Shown here: piece after piece, positions 9,614 to 16,818 of the stretch
How the letters are laid out: each line of letters opens with the position of its first letter
How positions within the stretch are numbered: position 1 is the first letter of the stretch
Assembly: GCA_966250335.1 (NCBI GenBank)
Contig: CBINGZ010000059.1
Location: 1-25,968 of the forward strand
Origin: OLB7 sp966250335
Lineage (GTDB): Bacteria; Bacteroidota; Ignavibacteria; OLB7
Length of the DNA: 25,968 nt
Reading direction: 5' to 3'
Translations under genes and position numbers: made by a program
Notes under the pieces: model-generated
Told to the model about the DNA's origin: nothing
The model's input: only the letters and a program-made list of their open reading frames with translations
Database searches by the model: none

Positions 9614-10498
9614 TCACCTGGCGGCGCGGACCGACCCGACGGCGCTTCGCCGGGGGGCGGGACGTTCCGGAATCAGGTCGGGAGGCTGCGATCTCGATCT
9701 GAGGATCATGTATCCTCCCACGATAATCATCCCCGTCGATATCCATTGCGCCTGCGACAACCCCAGGTAGAGATCGTTCAGCCGGATGAACTCCACGAGA
9801 AGGCGCTCGATTCCCGCGAGCACCAGATAGATCGCAAAGAGCTTTCCCGTCGGCATCGGCTTCTTTCTGATCGACCAGAGATAGCCGAAAATGGCGAGGG
9901 AGGCAAGAGCTTCATAGACGGGGGCGGGATGGACGGGGATATCCGCCGGCACCTGCCTCCCCGGATACATCTGCTCGAACTTGGCGACCAGCGACTCGTT
10001 CGCCCGCGGGCCTGCCGAGAGCGTCGGCACCGTCCCCTCGGGATAGGTCATCGCCCACGGCAGATCGCTCGGTATCCCGTAGTCGCCGTCCCCGGCAAGC
10101 TGGCATCCCAGGCGACCGATACCGTACGCGATGATCAGCGATGCCGCGGCGGCATCGGCCACGCGGAGGAACCGTACCCTCTTGCGCCGGAGGTACATAT
10201 AGATGGCGGCGATCGCCACCAGGAGGCCGCCGTAGAAGGTCAGGCCGGAGGTGGAGAAGATCTCCTTCAACGGATCTTCCGTGAAGGTGTTCCAGTTCTC
10301 CAGCAGGCTGAAGAGCTTGGCCCCCACGACCCCCCCGATCAGCGCGATGAGGGTCACGGTGGAGGAGAGCTCCTCCGGCATGCCACGGCGCTGGATTTCG
10401 CGGGAGAAGAAGTAGTTGGCGACGATGAAGGCGATCCCCATCATCAGCCCGAAGCTGTGGAGGGTGATCGGCCCGAATTCGAATATGACCGGATACAT
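9614..10498 (-). CDS. lgt: Prolipoprotein diacylglyceryl transferase
   Basis: A polytopic inner-membrane enzyme that transfers diacylglycerol from phosphatidylglycerol to the lipobox cysteine of prolipoproteins. The start at 10498 (MYPVIFEFGPITLHSFGL) is the usual Lgt N-terminus; upstream in-frame starts add 57 arginine- and proline-rich residues that look non-coding. From there it is 294 residues, normal for the family. Visible signatures include GLTFYGGLL, the GIGRLGCQLAGDGDYG signature region, HPAPVYEA, and a C-terminal ERLLVEFIRLND helix. The nearby TrpX-like lipoprotein and the lipoprotein at 12579 are among its likely substrates. Probably the first gene of the minus-strand operon. Confidence 0.96.
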   Translation of the reverse strand: MYPVIFEFGPITLHSFGLMMGIAFIVANYFFSREIQRRGMPEELSSTVTLIALIGGVVGAKLFSLLENWNTFTEDPLKEIFSTSGLTFYGGLLVAIAAIYMYLRRKRVRFLRVADAAAASLIIAYGIGRLGCQLAGDGDYGIPSDLPWAMTYPEGTVPTLSAGPRANESLVAKFEQMYPGRQVPADIPVHPAPVYEALASLAIFGYLWSIRKKPMPTGKLFAIYLVLAGIERLLVEFIRLNDLYLGLSQAQWISTGMIIVGGYMILRSRSQPPDLIPERPAPRRSAVGSVRAAR

Positions 10499-10960
10499 GC
10501 TTCTGGTTCGACGTCGGCGCGATGACTCCAATGCCGCCGTCCGTGGTCCGGTCGCGATATATGCGATCCGGGCGCCGTACGGCGACGATTCCGTGGGGGC
10601 CGGCGCCGTGTGCAGGACGACCCTCCCGTGCCCGGTCCGGGGGAATCCCTCGATCTTCGAGCGTTCCAAACATACGGAAGAAGCCGTCGCCGCGCGCCCC
10701 CGAAAACGATAAAAGGAGAAAACGGACGCTTACGTTCGCGGGCCCGGACGAATCGACCGGATGTCTTATCTTCGTCGTTCGCCCACTTTTCGGGGGCGGC
10801 CCCCTGATCCCGGGATCATCCGCCCGGAATCAGCGGGCAATCACGAAGGGATCGACCCGTCGTAACAGGCTCGGGAACTCCGGGGTCGATTCGCAGGGAG
10901 TCGACGGGGTGATCCGGCGGGAGGATTCGAACGATCCATACGGGGACGAGCATCGAGACC
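10499..10960. other. Divergent intergenic region between lgt and larE
   Basis: This 462-base stretch holds no convincing gene; the open frames here have the wrong codon pattern and no homology I recognise. It contains the possible lgt promoter (10667-10674), an A-rich patch near 10700-10725, a GGGGGC/CCCC hairpin near 10792-10804 and a 14-bp perfect palindrome, TGATCCCGGGATCA (10805-10818), that could be an operator. GTCGA...TCGAC repeats near 10886-10906 could form a short stem ahead of larE. No clear TAnnTTTG is seen for larE. Confidence 0.5.
10667..10674 (-). promoter_or_regulatory. Possible promoter core upstream of lgt
   Basis: The minus strand reads TATGTTTG here, a perfect match to TAnnTTTG, 169 bases before the lgt ATG. 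No TTG element is seen 17-23 bases further upstream, so support is partial. If used, the leader would be about 160 bases. Confidence 0.3.
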
Positions 10961-11788
10961 ATGAACGGAAGCATTCACGACCTGCGGGCCCGGCTCGAGG
11001 AGTCGATCGCCGGCTACGGGTCGGCTGTCGTCGGCTTTTCGGCGGGGGTCGATTCGTCGGTGGTCGCCGCGGCCACCTTCGCCGCGCTCGGCGATCGCGC
11101 CCTGGCGGTGACGGCGCTGACCGAGACGATCACCGATGAGGACAGCCGTCTTGCCGCCGAGGTCGCCGGCAGGATCGGCATCCGCCATGAGCTGATCCGC
11201 TACAACGAGCTGGAGATCCCCAACTACGCGGCCAACCCGGTCGACCGCTGCTACTACTGCAAGGATGCGCTCTACACGCGGCTGGTCGCCGTGGCGCGGG
11301 AACGGGGGATCGAGACGATCGTCGACGGCGTCAACGCCGACGATGCGGGGGACTACCGTCCGGGACGCCGCGCCGCCGCCGAGCAGGGGGTGCGCTCGCC
11401 GCTTCTCGATCTCGGTATCGACAAGGAGACGGTCCGCCTGCTTGCCGCCGACTACGGCCTTCCCAACCACGACAAGCCCTCGGCCCCCTGCCTCTCCTCC
11501 CGCGTTCCGTACGGGACGGAGATCACCGGAGAGATCCTGGAGCGGATCGACAGCTCCGAACGGGCGCTCCGGCGGCTCGGCTTCAGAGAGCTGCGCGTGC
11601 GCCATCACGGCGACGTGGCCCGGATCGAGATCCCCCGGAACGAGTTTCCCCGTGCCCTGGAGCTGGCGGAGTCGATCGACGCCGAACTGCGGGGCGCCGG
11701 CTACAGATATGTCGCGCTCGACCTGAAAGGGTTCAGGTCGGGGGCGCTGAACGAGGTTCTGACGCAGATTCAACTTCCCGCGATATGA
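10961..11788 (+). CDS. larE: Nickel-pincer cofactor sulfur transferase LarE
   Basis: LarE adenylates and thiolates the pyridinium dicarboxylate mononucleotide made by LarB, giving the sulfur arms of the nickel-pincer nucleotide used by lactate racemase and related enzymes. The 275 residues carry the PP-loop SAGVDSS (27-33), where most members have SGGVDS. Two more landmarks are RCYYCK with Cys97 and Cys100, and PCLSSRVPYG with Cys177. In the Lactiplantibacillus enzyme the last cysteine is sacrificed as sulfur donor. Members with the extra CxxC pair hold a [4Fe-4S] cluster through three cysteines and can work catalytically, so this protein is predicted to be the Fe-S type. Its stop overlaps the larB start (ATGA). 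The start has only a weak GAG upstream. Confidence 0.93.
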   Translation: MNGSIHDLRARLEESIAGYGSAVVGFSAGVDSSVVAAATFAALGDRALAVTALTETITDEDSRLAAEVAGRIGIRHELIRYNELEIPNYAANPVDRCYYCKDALYTRLVAVARERGIETIVDGVNADDAGDYRPGRRAAAEQGVRSPLLDLGIDKETVRLLAADYGLPNHDKPSAPCLSSRVPYGTEITGEILERIDSSERALRRLGFRELRVRHHGDVARIEIPRNEFPRALELAESIDAELRGAGYRYVALDLKGFRSGALNEVLTQIQLPAI

Positions 11789-12582
11789 CACCCGAGGAGA
11801 TCCGCCTCATCATCGAAGCCGTCCGCGCAGGCGCCTTCTCGCCGCAGGGGAATCCCCGTTCCGGCGGGCGCGACACCGGCTATCTCAGCGTAGGCCAGGC
11901 GATCAAGCTCGACACGGACCGGCAGCGGCGGCGCGGTTTTCCGGAGGTGATCTACTGCGAATCGAAGACGGCGGAGGAGATCGCCGCGTCGATGAAGGGA
12001 CTCTTCCGGCAGCACGGCCTGGCGTTCGGGACGCGCTGCCCGCGAGAGACGGCGGAGCGGGCCCTCGATATTCTGGGGCACGGCCGCTACGATCCCGTCT
12101 CCCGCACCCTCACCGTCGGAGCGGCGCTGCCGAGACGGACGACCGTCGAGACGGCCGTCATCGCCGCCGGCACCAGCGACCGACCGGTCGCGGAAGAGGC
12201 GTGCATGACCCTCGACGTTCTGGGAGCGCCGGTCGCGAGGATCTACGACGTCGGCGTCGCCGGGCTCCACAGGCTGCTGGCGCAGGCGCCCGCCATCGAG
12301 AAGGCGGGGATCCTGATCGTGGTGGCCGGCATGGAAGGGGCGCTGCCGAGCGTGGTGGGGGGACTCTTCCGCCAGCCGCTCATCGCCGTTCCGACCAGCG
12401 TCGGATACGGCGCCGCCATGGGGGGCTTCGCCGCTCTCCTCGGCATGCTGACGAGCTGCGCCGGCGGGATCACCGTCGTGAACATCGACAACGGGTTCGG
12501 CGCCGCGATGGCCGCGCTGACGATCATCCAGGCGATCGAGGAGAACAGAGGGATGGGAGCCCGGGCGAAGGTGACGACATGA
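11785..12582 (+). CDS. larB: Nickel-pincer cofactor biosynthesis protein LarB
   Basis: LarB carboxylates C5 of the pyridinium ring of nicotinate adenine dinucleotide and hydrolyses the diphosphate, giving the LarE substrate. The protein has 265 residues. An N-terminal domain (about 1-120) is followed by a PurE-like (AIR carboxylase) domain with AAGTSDRPVAEEA, ARIYDVGVAGLHRLL, AGMEGALPSVVGGL and SCAGGITVVNIDNGFGAA. Glu184 and Cys225 are 41 residues apart, the same spacing I recall for the catalytic Glu180/Cys221 pair of the Lactiplantibacillus enzyme. It overlaps larE by 4 bases at its start and the next lipoprotein gene by 4 bases at its end, so the three are translationally coupled. No larC follows. 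Confidence 0.94.
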   Translation: MTPEEIRLIIEAVRAGAFSPQGNPRSGGRDTGYLSVGQAIKLDTDRQRRRGFPEVIYCESKTAEEIAASMKGLFRQHGLAFGTRCPRETAERALDILGHGRYDPVSRTLTVGAALPRRTTVETAVIAAGTSDRPVAEEACMTLDVLGAPVARIYDVGVAGLHRLLAQAPAIEKAGILIVVAGMEGALPSVVGGLFRQPLIAVPTSVGYGAAMGGFAALLGMLTSCAGGITVVNIDNGFGAAMAALTIIQAIEENRGMGARAKVTT

Positions 12583-13355
12583 GAGGACGTTCCGCGCTTC
12601 CGCTGCTGGCCGTTCTTCTACTGGCCTCCTGCTCCGGCCCCGATCCCGCTTCCGAGCCGATGATGCCGCTCTCCTCGGCCGATCGCGACTTCCTCCGGAC
12701 GGTTCTCGATCACGCGATCGCCGACAGCATCAAAAGCGCGACCCTTCCGGTGAACGCCGAGGGAAAAATGACCATCCTGATCGACGAGGGGGAGGATGAG
12801 AAGGTCTCCGTCGAGGATCATTTCCTCCTGTCTCGCGGAGAGGCCGGGACCTACCAGACGGAGATCGTCAGCCATGTCGCGGTCGGCGATACCACGCTCC
12901 TGAAGGATATGTACACCTTCCAGGACTCGAAGGGAAACACGCGCGCCGCGGCACGGTCGCAACTGGTCGGCCTTCACTTCGGGACCGATTTCCTGGGGCT
13001 TCTGCGGATGATTCTCGCGCGGACCGAAGGGACCGAATGCGAGGCCCTTCCGGGAAAGGATAGCGGGTCGGTCCGTCTCTTCCGCTACAGACTCGGCGAC
13101 CGCAGAGGAGAGTTCACCGTCGACAGCCGTCTGCTCGACCCGGTCAGACTCCGCAGCGACGAGGGAACCGATTACATGGTGGGCAGTTATACATATCGGA
13201 TGACCATCGAGTTCAGCAGAACGATCGACGGTCTCCTGCTCCCCGTGCGGACCGAATCGCGGTTCGATTATTCACGGGTCTTCTCGGAGGGAACGGGGTC
13301 GGTCGTCGTGACTCTTGCACCGGCCCGTCCCGGGGGACCGCCGACCCGATCGTAG
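12579..13355 (+). CDS. Hypothetical lipoprotein coupled to larB
   Basis: A 258-residue predicted lipoprotein that I do not recognise. ATG 12579 overlaps the larB stop (ATGA), and it gives a short signal peptide, MRGRSALPLLAVLLLASC, with lipobox LASC and Cys18. The mature part is acidic and beta-rich, with alternating strands throughout the second half (for example YRMTIEFSRTIDGLLLPVRTES), and recalls outer-membrane lipoproteins with a half-barrel or LolA/LolB-like fold; that fold call is a guess from the pattern alone. There is no catalytic motif. The open frame extends upstream through larB, but those codons are a shadow of larB. Tight coupling to lar genes may be functional or only reflect compact packing. 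Confidence 0.85.
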   Translation: MRGRSALPLLAVLLLASCSGPDPASEPMMPLSSADRDFLRTVLDHAIADSIKSATLPVNAEGKMTILIDEGEDEKVSVEDHFLLSRGEAGTYQTEIVSHVAVGDTTLLKDMYTFQDSKGNTRAAARSQLVGLHFGTDFLGLLRMILARTEGTECEALPGKDSGSVRLFRYRLGDRRGEFTVDSRLLDPVRLRSDEGTDYMVGSYTYRMTIEFSRTIDGLLLPVRTESRFDYSRVFSEGTGSVVVTLAPARPGGPPTRS

Positions 13356-13424
13356 CGGCCTTCCCATCGGGCGGGTCGCTTCATTCGATATCAGACTTAC
13401 ACATATACAGGCAGGCGAGGAGAT

Positions 13425-13880
13425 ATGATCTACGTAACCAGACGCGCCCAGTTCTCGGCGGCGCACCGGCTCTACAACCCGACGTTCTCCGACGAGAGAA
13501 ACGAGACCGTGTTCGACAAGTGCAACAACATCAACGGACACGGGCACAACTATACGGTGGAAGTGACGGTCAAGGGGATTCCCGACCCGGAGACCGGCTA
13601 CGTGATCGACCTGAAACGGCTGGCCCGGCTGATCGACGAGGAGATCCTCAGCCGTGTCGACCACAAGCATCTGAACGTCGATGTCGAGTTCCTGCGCGGC
13701 GTGATCCCGACGGCCGAGAACATTGCCGTCCTCTTCTGGCAGATCCTGGAGCCGAAGATCGATTCCGGGACCCTTCATGCGGTGAAGCTGTACGAGTCGG
13801 ACAACAACTTCGTGGAGTACTTCGGCGAGCCGGTCGAGATCGTCCGGCACGACACGCTCCTTGAGGAGGCGCGCCGATGA
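13425..13880 (+). CDS. 6-pyruvoyl tetrahydropterin synthase / QueD family protein
   Basis: A zinc enzyme acting on 7,8-dihydroneopterin triphosphate, the product of the adjacent FolE. The 151 residues have the zinc histidines H14 (SAAHRLY), H39 and H41 (NGHGHNY), Cys33 in DKCNNINGHGH, the VDHKHLN catalytic histidine (H80), PTAENIAV and Glu124 in YESDNNFVEY. The CNN.NGHGHNY and E.DNN.V.Y patterns are closer to tetrahydropterin-type PTPS than to E. coli QueD (CGRLHGH). The protein could therefore feed a biopterin pathway, as in Chlorobium, or preQ0/queuosine; the sequence alone does not decide. GAGGAG lies only two bases from the ATG, closer than usual. The stop overlaps folE (ATGA). Confidence 0.92.
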   Translation: MIYVTRRAQFSAAHRLYNPTFSDERNETVFDKCNNINGHGHNYTVEVTVKGIPDPETGYVIDLKRLARLIDEEILSRVDHKHLNVDVEFLRGVIPTAENIAVLFWQILEPKIDSGTLHAVKLYESDNNFVEYFGEPVEIVRHDTLLEEARR

Positions 13881-14566
13881 TCGAGGTCCGCAACGACCGC
13901 AGAGCCAGCGACGGAGAGCGCGACAACAGCGAGTATCGCCGTCCCGACGTCGATAGAGACGAGGACAGCCTCGACACGCCGACCCCGGACGGCCGCTCCT
14001 TCGATCTGCTCGGTCTGGAGAAGAACATCTTCGACACCCTGAAGATCGTCGGCGAGGATCCCTCCCGCGAGGGACTTCTCCGCACCCCTCACAGGGTGGC
14101 GGAAGCGTATCGCTTCCTGACCGGCGGCTACACGATGGATATCGCCACGGTCCTCAACGGCGCGGTCTTCGAGGAGCGGTACGACGAGATGGTGATCGTG
14201 AAGGATATCGACTTCTTCAGCCTCTGCGAGCATCACATGCTCCCCTTCTACGGCAGGGCGCACGTCGCCTACATCCCGAACGGGAAGATCGTCGGGCTCT
14301 CCAAGCTCCCCAGAATCGTCGACGTCTTCTCGCGACGGCTCCAGGTGCAGGAACGGCTGACGCAGCAGATCGCCGAGACGATCCAGAAGTACCTTCAGCC
14401 GCAGGGGGTGGCGGTGGTCACCGAGGCGCATCACATGTGCATGATGATGCGCGGTGTGCAGAAGCAGAACAGCGTGACGACGGCGAGCGCCATGCTCGGG
14501 GTCTTCAAGAACCAGGTCGAATCGCGCAACGAGTTCATGAACCTGATCACGAGCACGCTCCACTGA
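13877..14566 (+). CDS. folE: GTP cyclohydrolase I
   Basis: It converts GTP to 7,8-dihydroneopterin triphosphate, the entry to folate, biopterin and queuosine synthesis. It is a decameric zinc enzyme of the cytoplasm. Zinc ligands Cys117, His120 (SLCEHHMLPF) and Cys188 (HHMCMMMRG) have the same spacing as E. coli Cys110/His113/Cys181. GLSKLPRIVDVFSRRLQVQERLT and the C-terminal EFMNLI are typical. The total is 229 residues. The first 40 or so are highly charged (R/D/E-rich) and low in complexity, an extension not needed for catalysis. Its start overlaps the PTPS gene and its stop overlaps rnhB (TGATG), so PTPS-folE-rnhB are coupled. Confidence 0.97.
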   Translation: MIEVRNDRRASDGERDNSEYRRPDVDRDEDSLDTPTPDGRSFDLLGLEKNIFDTLKIVGEDPSREGLLRTPHRVAEAYRFLTGGYTMDIATVLNGAVFEERYDEMVIVKDIDFFSLCEHHMLPFYGRAHVAYIPNGKIVGLSKLPRIVDVFSRRLQVQERLTQQIAETIQKYLQPQGVAVVTEAHHMCMMMRGVQKQNSVTTASAMLGVFKNQVESRNEFMNLITSTLH

Positions 14567-15267
14567 TGCGTACCGCCGCACCGCAGGAACCTTCCGCGCA
14601 GGCCGGGAACGGAGCGCGGGCGAGGGGAAGAAAGATCCTTCCGACCGATGCCTTCGAGCGGGAGATCCGCGAGCTCGAGTTCGAGCTGGTGGGCGGGGTC
14701 GACGAGGTCGGCAGGGGGGCGCTGGCGGGGCCGGTGGTGGCCGCGGCGGTGATCCTTCCCCCCGATTTCTCCATCCCCGGACTGCGCGATTCCAAGCTGA
14801 TCCCGGAGGAGGAGCGGGAGGAGGTCTACGCGGCCGTGGTCGGGACGGCTCTCTGCTGGGGCGTCGGGATTATCGATCAGGGGATGATCGACACGATCAA
14901 CATCCTTCAGGCGACCTTCGCGGCGATGCGCGCCGCCGTGGCGGAGATGCCGCTGCGCCCTCAGTACCTTCTTATCGACGGCCGCGACACCCCCGATCTG
15001 GGAGTCCCGAGCCGCGCGGTGATCGGCGGCGACGCGCTCTGTTCCTCGATCGCCGCCGCCAGCGTCGTCGCCAAGGTGACGAGGGATCGTATTCTCCGGC
15101 TCAAGGACCCGGAGATGCCGCAGTACGGGTTCGCCCGGCACAAGGGGTACGGCACCCGCGAGCATCGCCGCGCGATCCTCGAACATGGTCCCACCGAGTT
15201 CCACAGGCAGAGCTTTCTTGGGCGGCTGACGTCGGCAGGCGAACGCTCATGGGGAGAAGAGGAGTAA
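14566..15267 (+). CDS. rnhB: Ribonuclease HII
   Basis: It cuts RNA in RNA/DNA hybrids and removes single ribonucleotides misincorporated in DNA. The start is ATG 14566, which shares its A with the folE TGA; the in-frame extension further upstream is a shadow of folE. The 233 residues include a 40-residue N-terminal tail rich in Ala, Arg and Gly and then the catalytic core: VGGVDEVGRGALAGPV with Asp46 and Glu47, DSK, LLIDGR with Asp139, and GGDALCSSIAAASVVAKVTRD with Asp156, completing the DEDD site. QYGFARHKGYGTREH is also conserved. It is followed after one base by rlmB. The link to pterin genes is probably only operon packing. Confidence 0.96.
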   Translation: MRTAAPQEPSAQAGNGARARGRKILPTDAFEREIRELEFELVGGVDEVGRGALAGPVVAAAVILPPDFSIPGLRDSKLIPEEEREEVYAAVVGTALCWGVGIIDQGMIDTINILQATFAAMRAAVAEMPLRPQYLLIDGRDTPDLGVPSRAVIGGDALCSSIAAASVVAKVTRDRILRLKDPEMPQYGFARHKGYGTREHRRAILEHGPTEFHRQSFLGRLTSAGERSWGEEE

Positions 15268-15268
15268 C

Positions 15269-16099
15269 ATGTACATCAACGGCCGCAACGCGGTGATGGA
15301 GGCTATCCGCTCCGGAGAAGGGGTGGAGAAGATCTTCCTGATGTTCGGGATGGAGGGTGAACCGATCGATCGTATCAGGATCGAGGCGAAGCGCGCCGGT
15401 ATTCCCTTCTCGATCGTCGACAGGAAACGGTTCGGCGATCTGGAGCGGAGCGCCGGTCTGGGGACCCGCTCGCAGGGGGTGATCGCGCTGGTGCGGGAGA
15501 TCGAGTACGAGGATATCGAGGCGGTGGTGGAGAACGTCTACTGGAGCGGCAGGATGCCGCTGGTGGCCGCGCTCGACGGGATCACCGATCCCCACAACGT
15601 CGGCGCCGTCATCAGGTCGGCCGAATGCTCCGGGATCGACGGGCTCATGCTCGGCAAGCGCGATTCCAGCGCCATCACCGACGTCGTGATGAAGACCAGC
15701 GCCGGAGCCGCCCGGCATCTCCCGATCGACAGGGTTTCGAACGTGGGGGATATGATCCTCCGGCTCCGGAAGTCCGGCCTGGTCGTTGTCGGTCTCGATG
15801 AGGATGCCGACATGCTCTACACCGATTACGATTTCACCCGACCGACCCTCATCATCGTCGGAAGCGAGGGGAGGGGGCTGGGGCACCGGATCAAGCAGCT
15901 GTGCGACCATCGGCTGGCGATCCCGATGAGGGGGAAGGTCGGGTCGCTGAACGCGTCGGTCGCCGCCGGCGTGGTCTTCTTCGAGGCGCAGCGTCAGCGT
16001 CTGGCGGCCGCTCCCGCCGCGCCGTCCATCCGCGAGGAGCCGCGTGAAGAAGCGCGCGAAGAACCTTATGAGGAGCCGCGCGACGAGCCGGTCGCTTGA
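15269..16099 (+). CDS. rlmB: TrmH/SpoU-family RNA 2'-O-methyltransferase, RlmB-like
   Basis: It is predicted to methylate the ribose of a guanosine in 23S rRNA (G2251 in E. coli numbering). It has 276 residues. An N-terminal L30e-like substrate-binding domain (YINGRNAVMEAIRSG) is followed by the SPOUT knot domain with LDGITDPHNVGAVIRSAE, LIIVGSEGRGL and IPMRGKVGSLNASVAAGV, the three SpoU motifs. GAGGAG at 15259-15264 supports the start. The last 22 residues form a four-residue tandem repeat (EEPR, EEAR, EEPY, EEPR, DEPV; 16034-16093), an acidic tail outside the catalytic fold. Related TrmH enzymes act on other RNA sites, so the exact target is family inference. A terminator follows. Confidence 0.92.
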   Translation: MYINGRNAVMEAIRSGEGVEKIFLMFGMEGEPIDRIRIEAKRAGIPFSIVDRKRFGDLERSAGLGTRSQGVIALVREIEYEDIEAVVENVYWSGRMPLVAALDGITDPHNVGAVIRSAECSGIDGLMLGKRDSSAITDVVMKTSAGAARHLPIDRVSNVGDMILRLRKSGLVVVGLDEDADMLYTDYDFTRPTLIIVGSEGRGLGHRIKQLCDHRLAIPMRGKVGSLNASVAAGVVFFEAQRQRLAAAPAAPSIREEPREEAREEPYEEPRDEPVA

Positions 16100-16148
16100 C
16101 GACGTTTCACGGCTTGTGACACCGAATCACGTTCATGTCGAGATAGAC

Positions 16149-16178
16149 CCCCTGTCGGAGCTTCCGGCAGGGGTTTTT
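16149..16178 (+). terminator. Rho-independent terminator after rlmB
   Basis: A 10-bp stem (16149-16158 with 16164-16173, one G-T pair) with a 5-base loop is followed directly by five T (16174-16178). It closes the PTPS-folE-rnhB-rlmB transcript 50 bases after the rlmB stop. Confidence 0.9.
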
Positions 16179-16353
16179 CGCATGTTGGCACGGCGATTGG
16201 TACTACTTTTTTACAGAAACGCGGGGTTCGGACGATGGGCTCCCGCACTACGGAATCAATCGGAGCACAGTGCTGATCATTCGACTCATACTCCATACAC
16301 GGCGCCGTTCGGCCCGACATCCATCTACGTCCCCATCAGGAGCATCGAGTCCC

Positions 16354-16818
16354 ATGAAGAAGCAATTTCTGTTCCCCCTGTTCTTTGCCATGCTGTTCGT
16401 GGCGATCCCCGCGTTCTCGCAGGTGACGGGCGGTCCGGTTCTCCGGAGCCTGTACGATCAGCTCAAGCGTCAGAGCTCCTACAAGGTGGAGATGACCGGG
16501 AGCGCGATCTACCTTCGCGACAAGTCGAGCGGCGCGGAGATCGTATCGGTTCGCGAGATCGATCCGCAGACCGTGACCGTCAGCGGCGTGGTCGGCAACC
16601 TGGGATCGGCCGAGGCGGCCCGCGAGGTCGTTCTGGGGAGGATCGCCCTCTTCAATTACAGCTCTCCGGTGGGGAGCCTGCGGGTCGACAACGGAACCGG
16701 GAATGTGACGATGAGCCATCATCTGAACCCGCGGCGTGTTTCGATCGCCTCCATGGCGAACGTCGCGGTGAAATGCGGCGATGTGGCCCGCGAGAGGGTC
16801 ACCGGTATATTTCAGTAG
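16354..16818 (+). CDS. Secreted protein of unknown function
   Basis: A 154-residue protein with a clear Sec signal peptide: MKKQ, a hydrophobic core and a probable type I cleavage after AFS, before QVTGG. The start at 16354 gives this signal; the in-frame ATG at 16270 adds arginine- and serine-rich residues with no family look. CAGGAG lies 11 bases upstream (16337-16342). The mature part is about 130 residues, beta-rich and basic at the end, with a single Cys near the C-terminus and no T9SS domain. I recognise no family. It stands alone after the rlmB terminator. A T-rich TACTTTTT at 16204-16211 is a poor match to TAnnTTTG and could be its promoter. Confidence 0.75.
   Translation: MKKQFLFPLFFAMLFVAIPAFSQVTGGPVLRSLYDQLKRQSSYKVEMTGSAIYLRDKSSGAEIVSVREIDPQTVTVSGVVGNLGSAEAAREVVLGRIALFNYSSPVGSLRVDNGTGNVTMSHHLNPRRVSIASMANVAVKCGDVARERVTGIFQ

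Noticed and set aside
10919..10945. GGATTCGAACGATCC, which on the minus strand looks like a tRNA T-loop (GTTCGAATC).
   Set aside because: The bases flanking the loop cannot form the T-stem, and no acceptor, D or anticodon arm is present.
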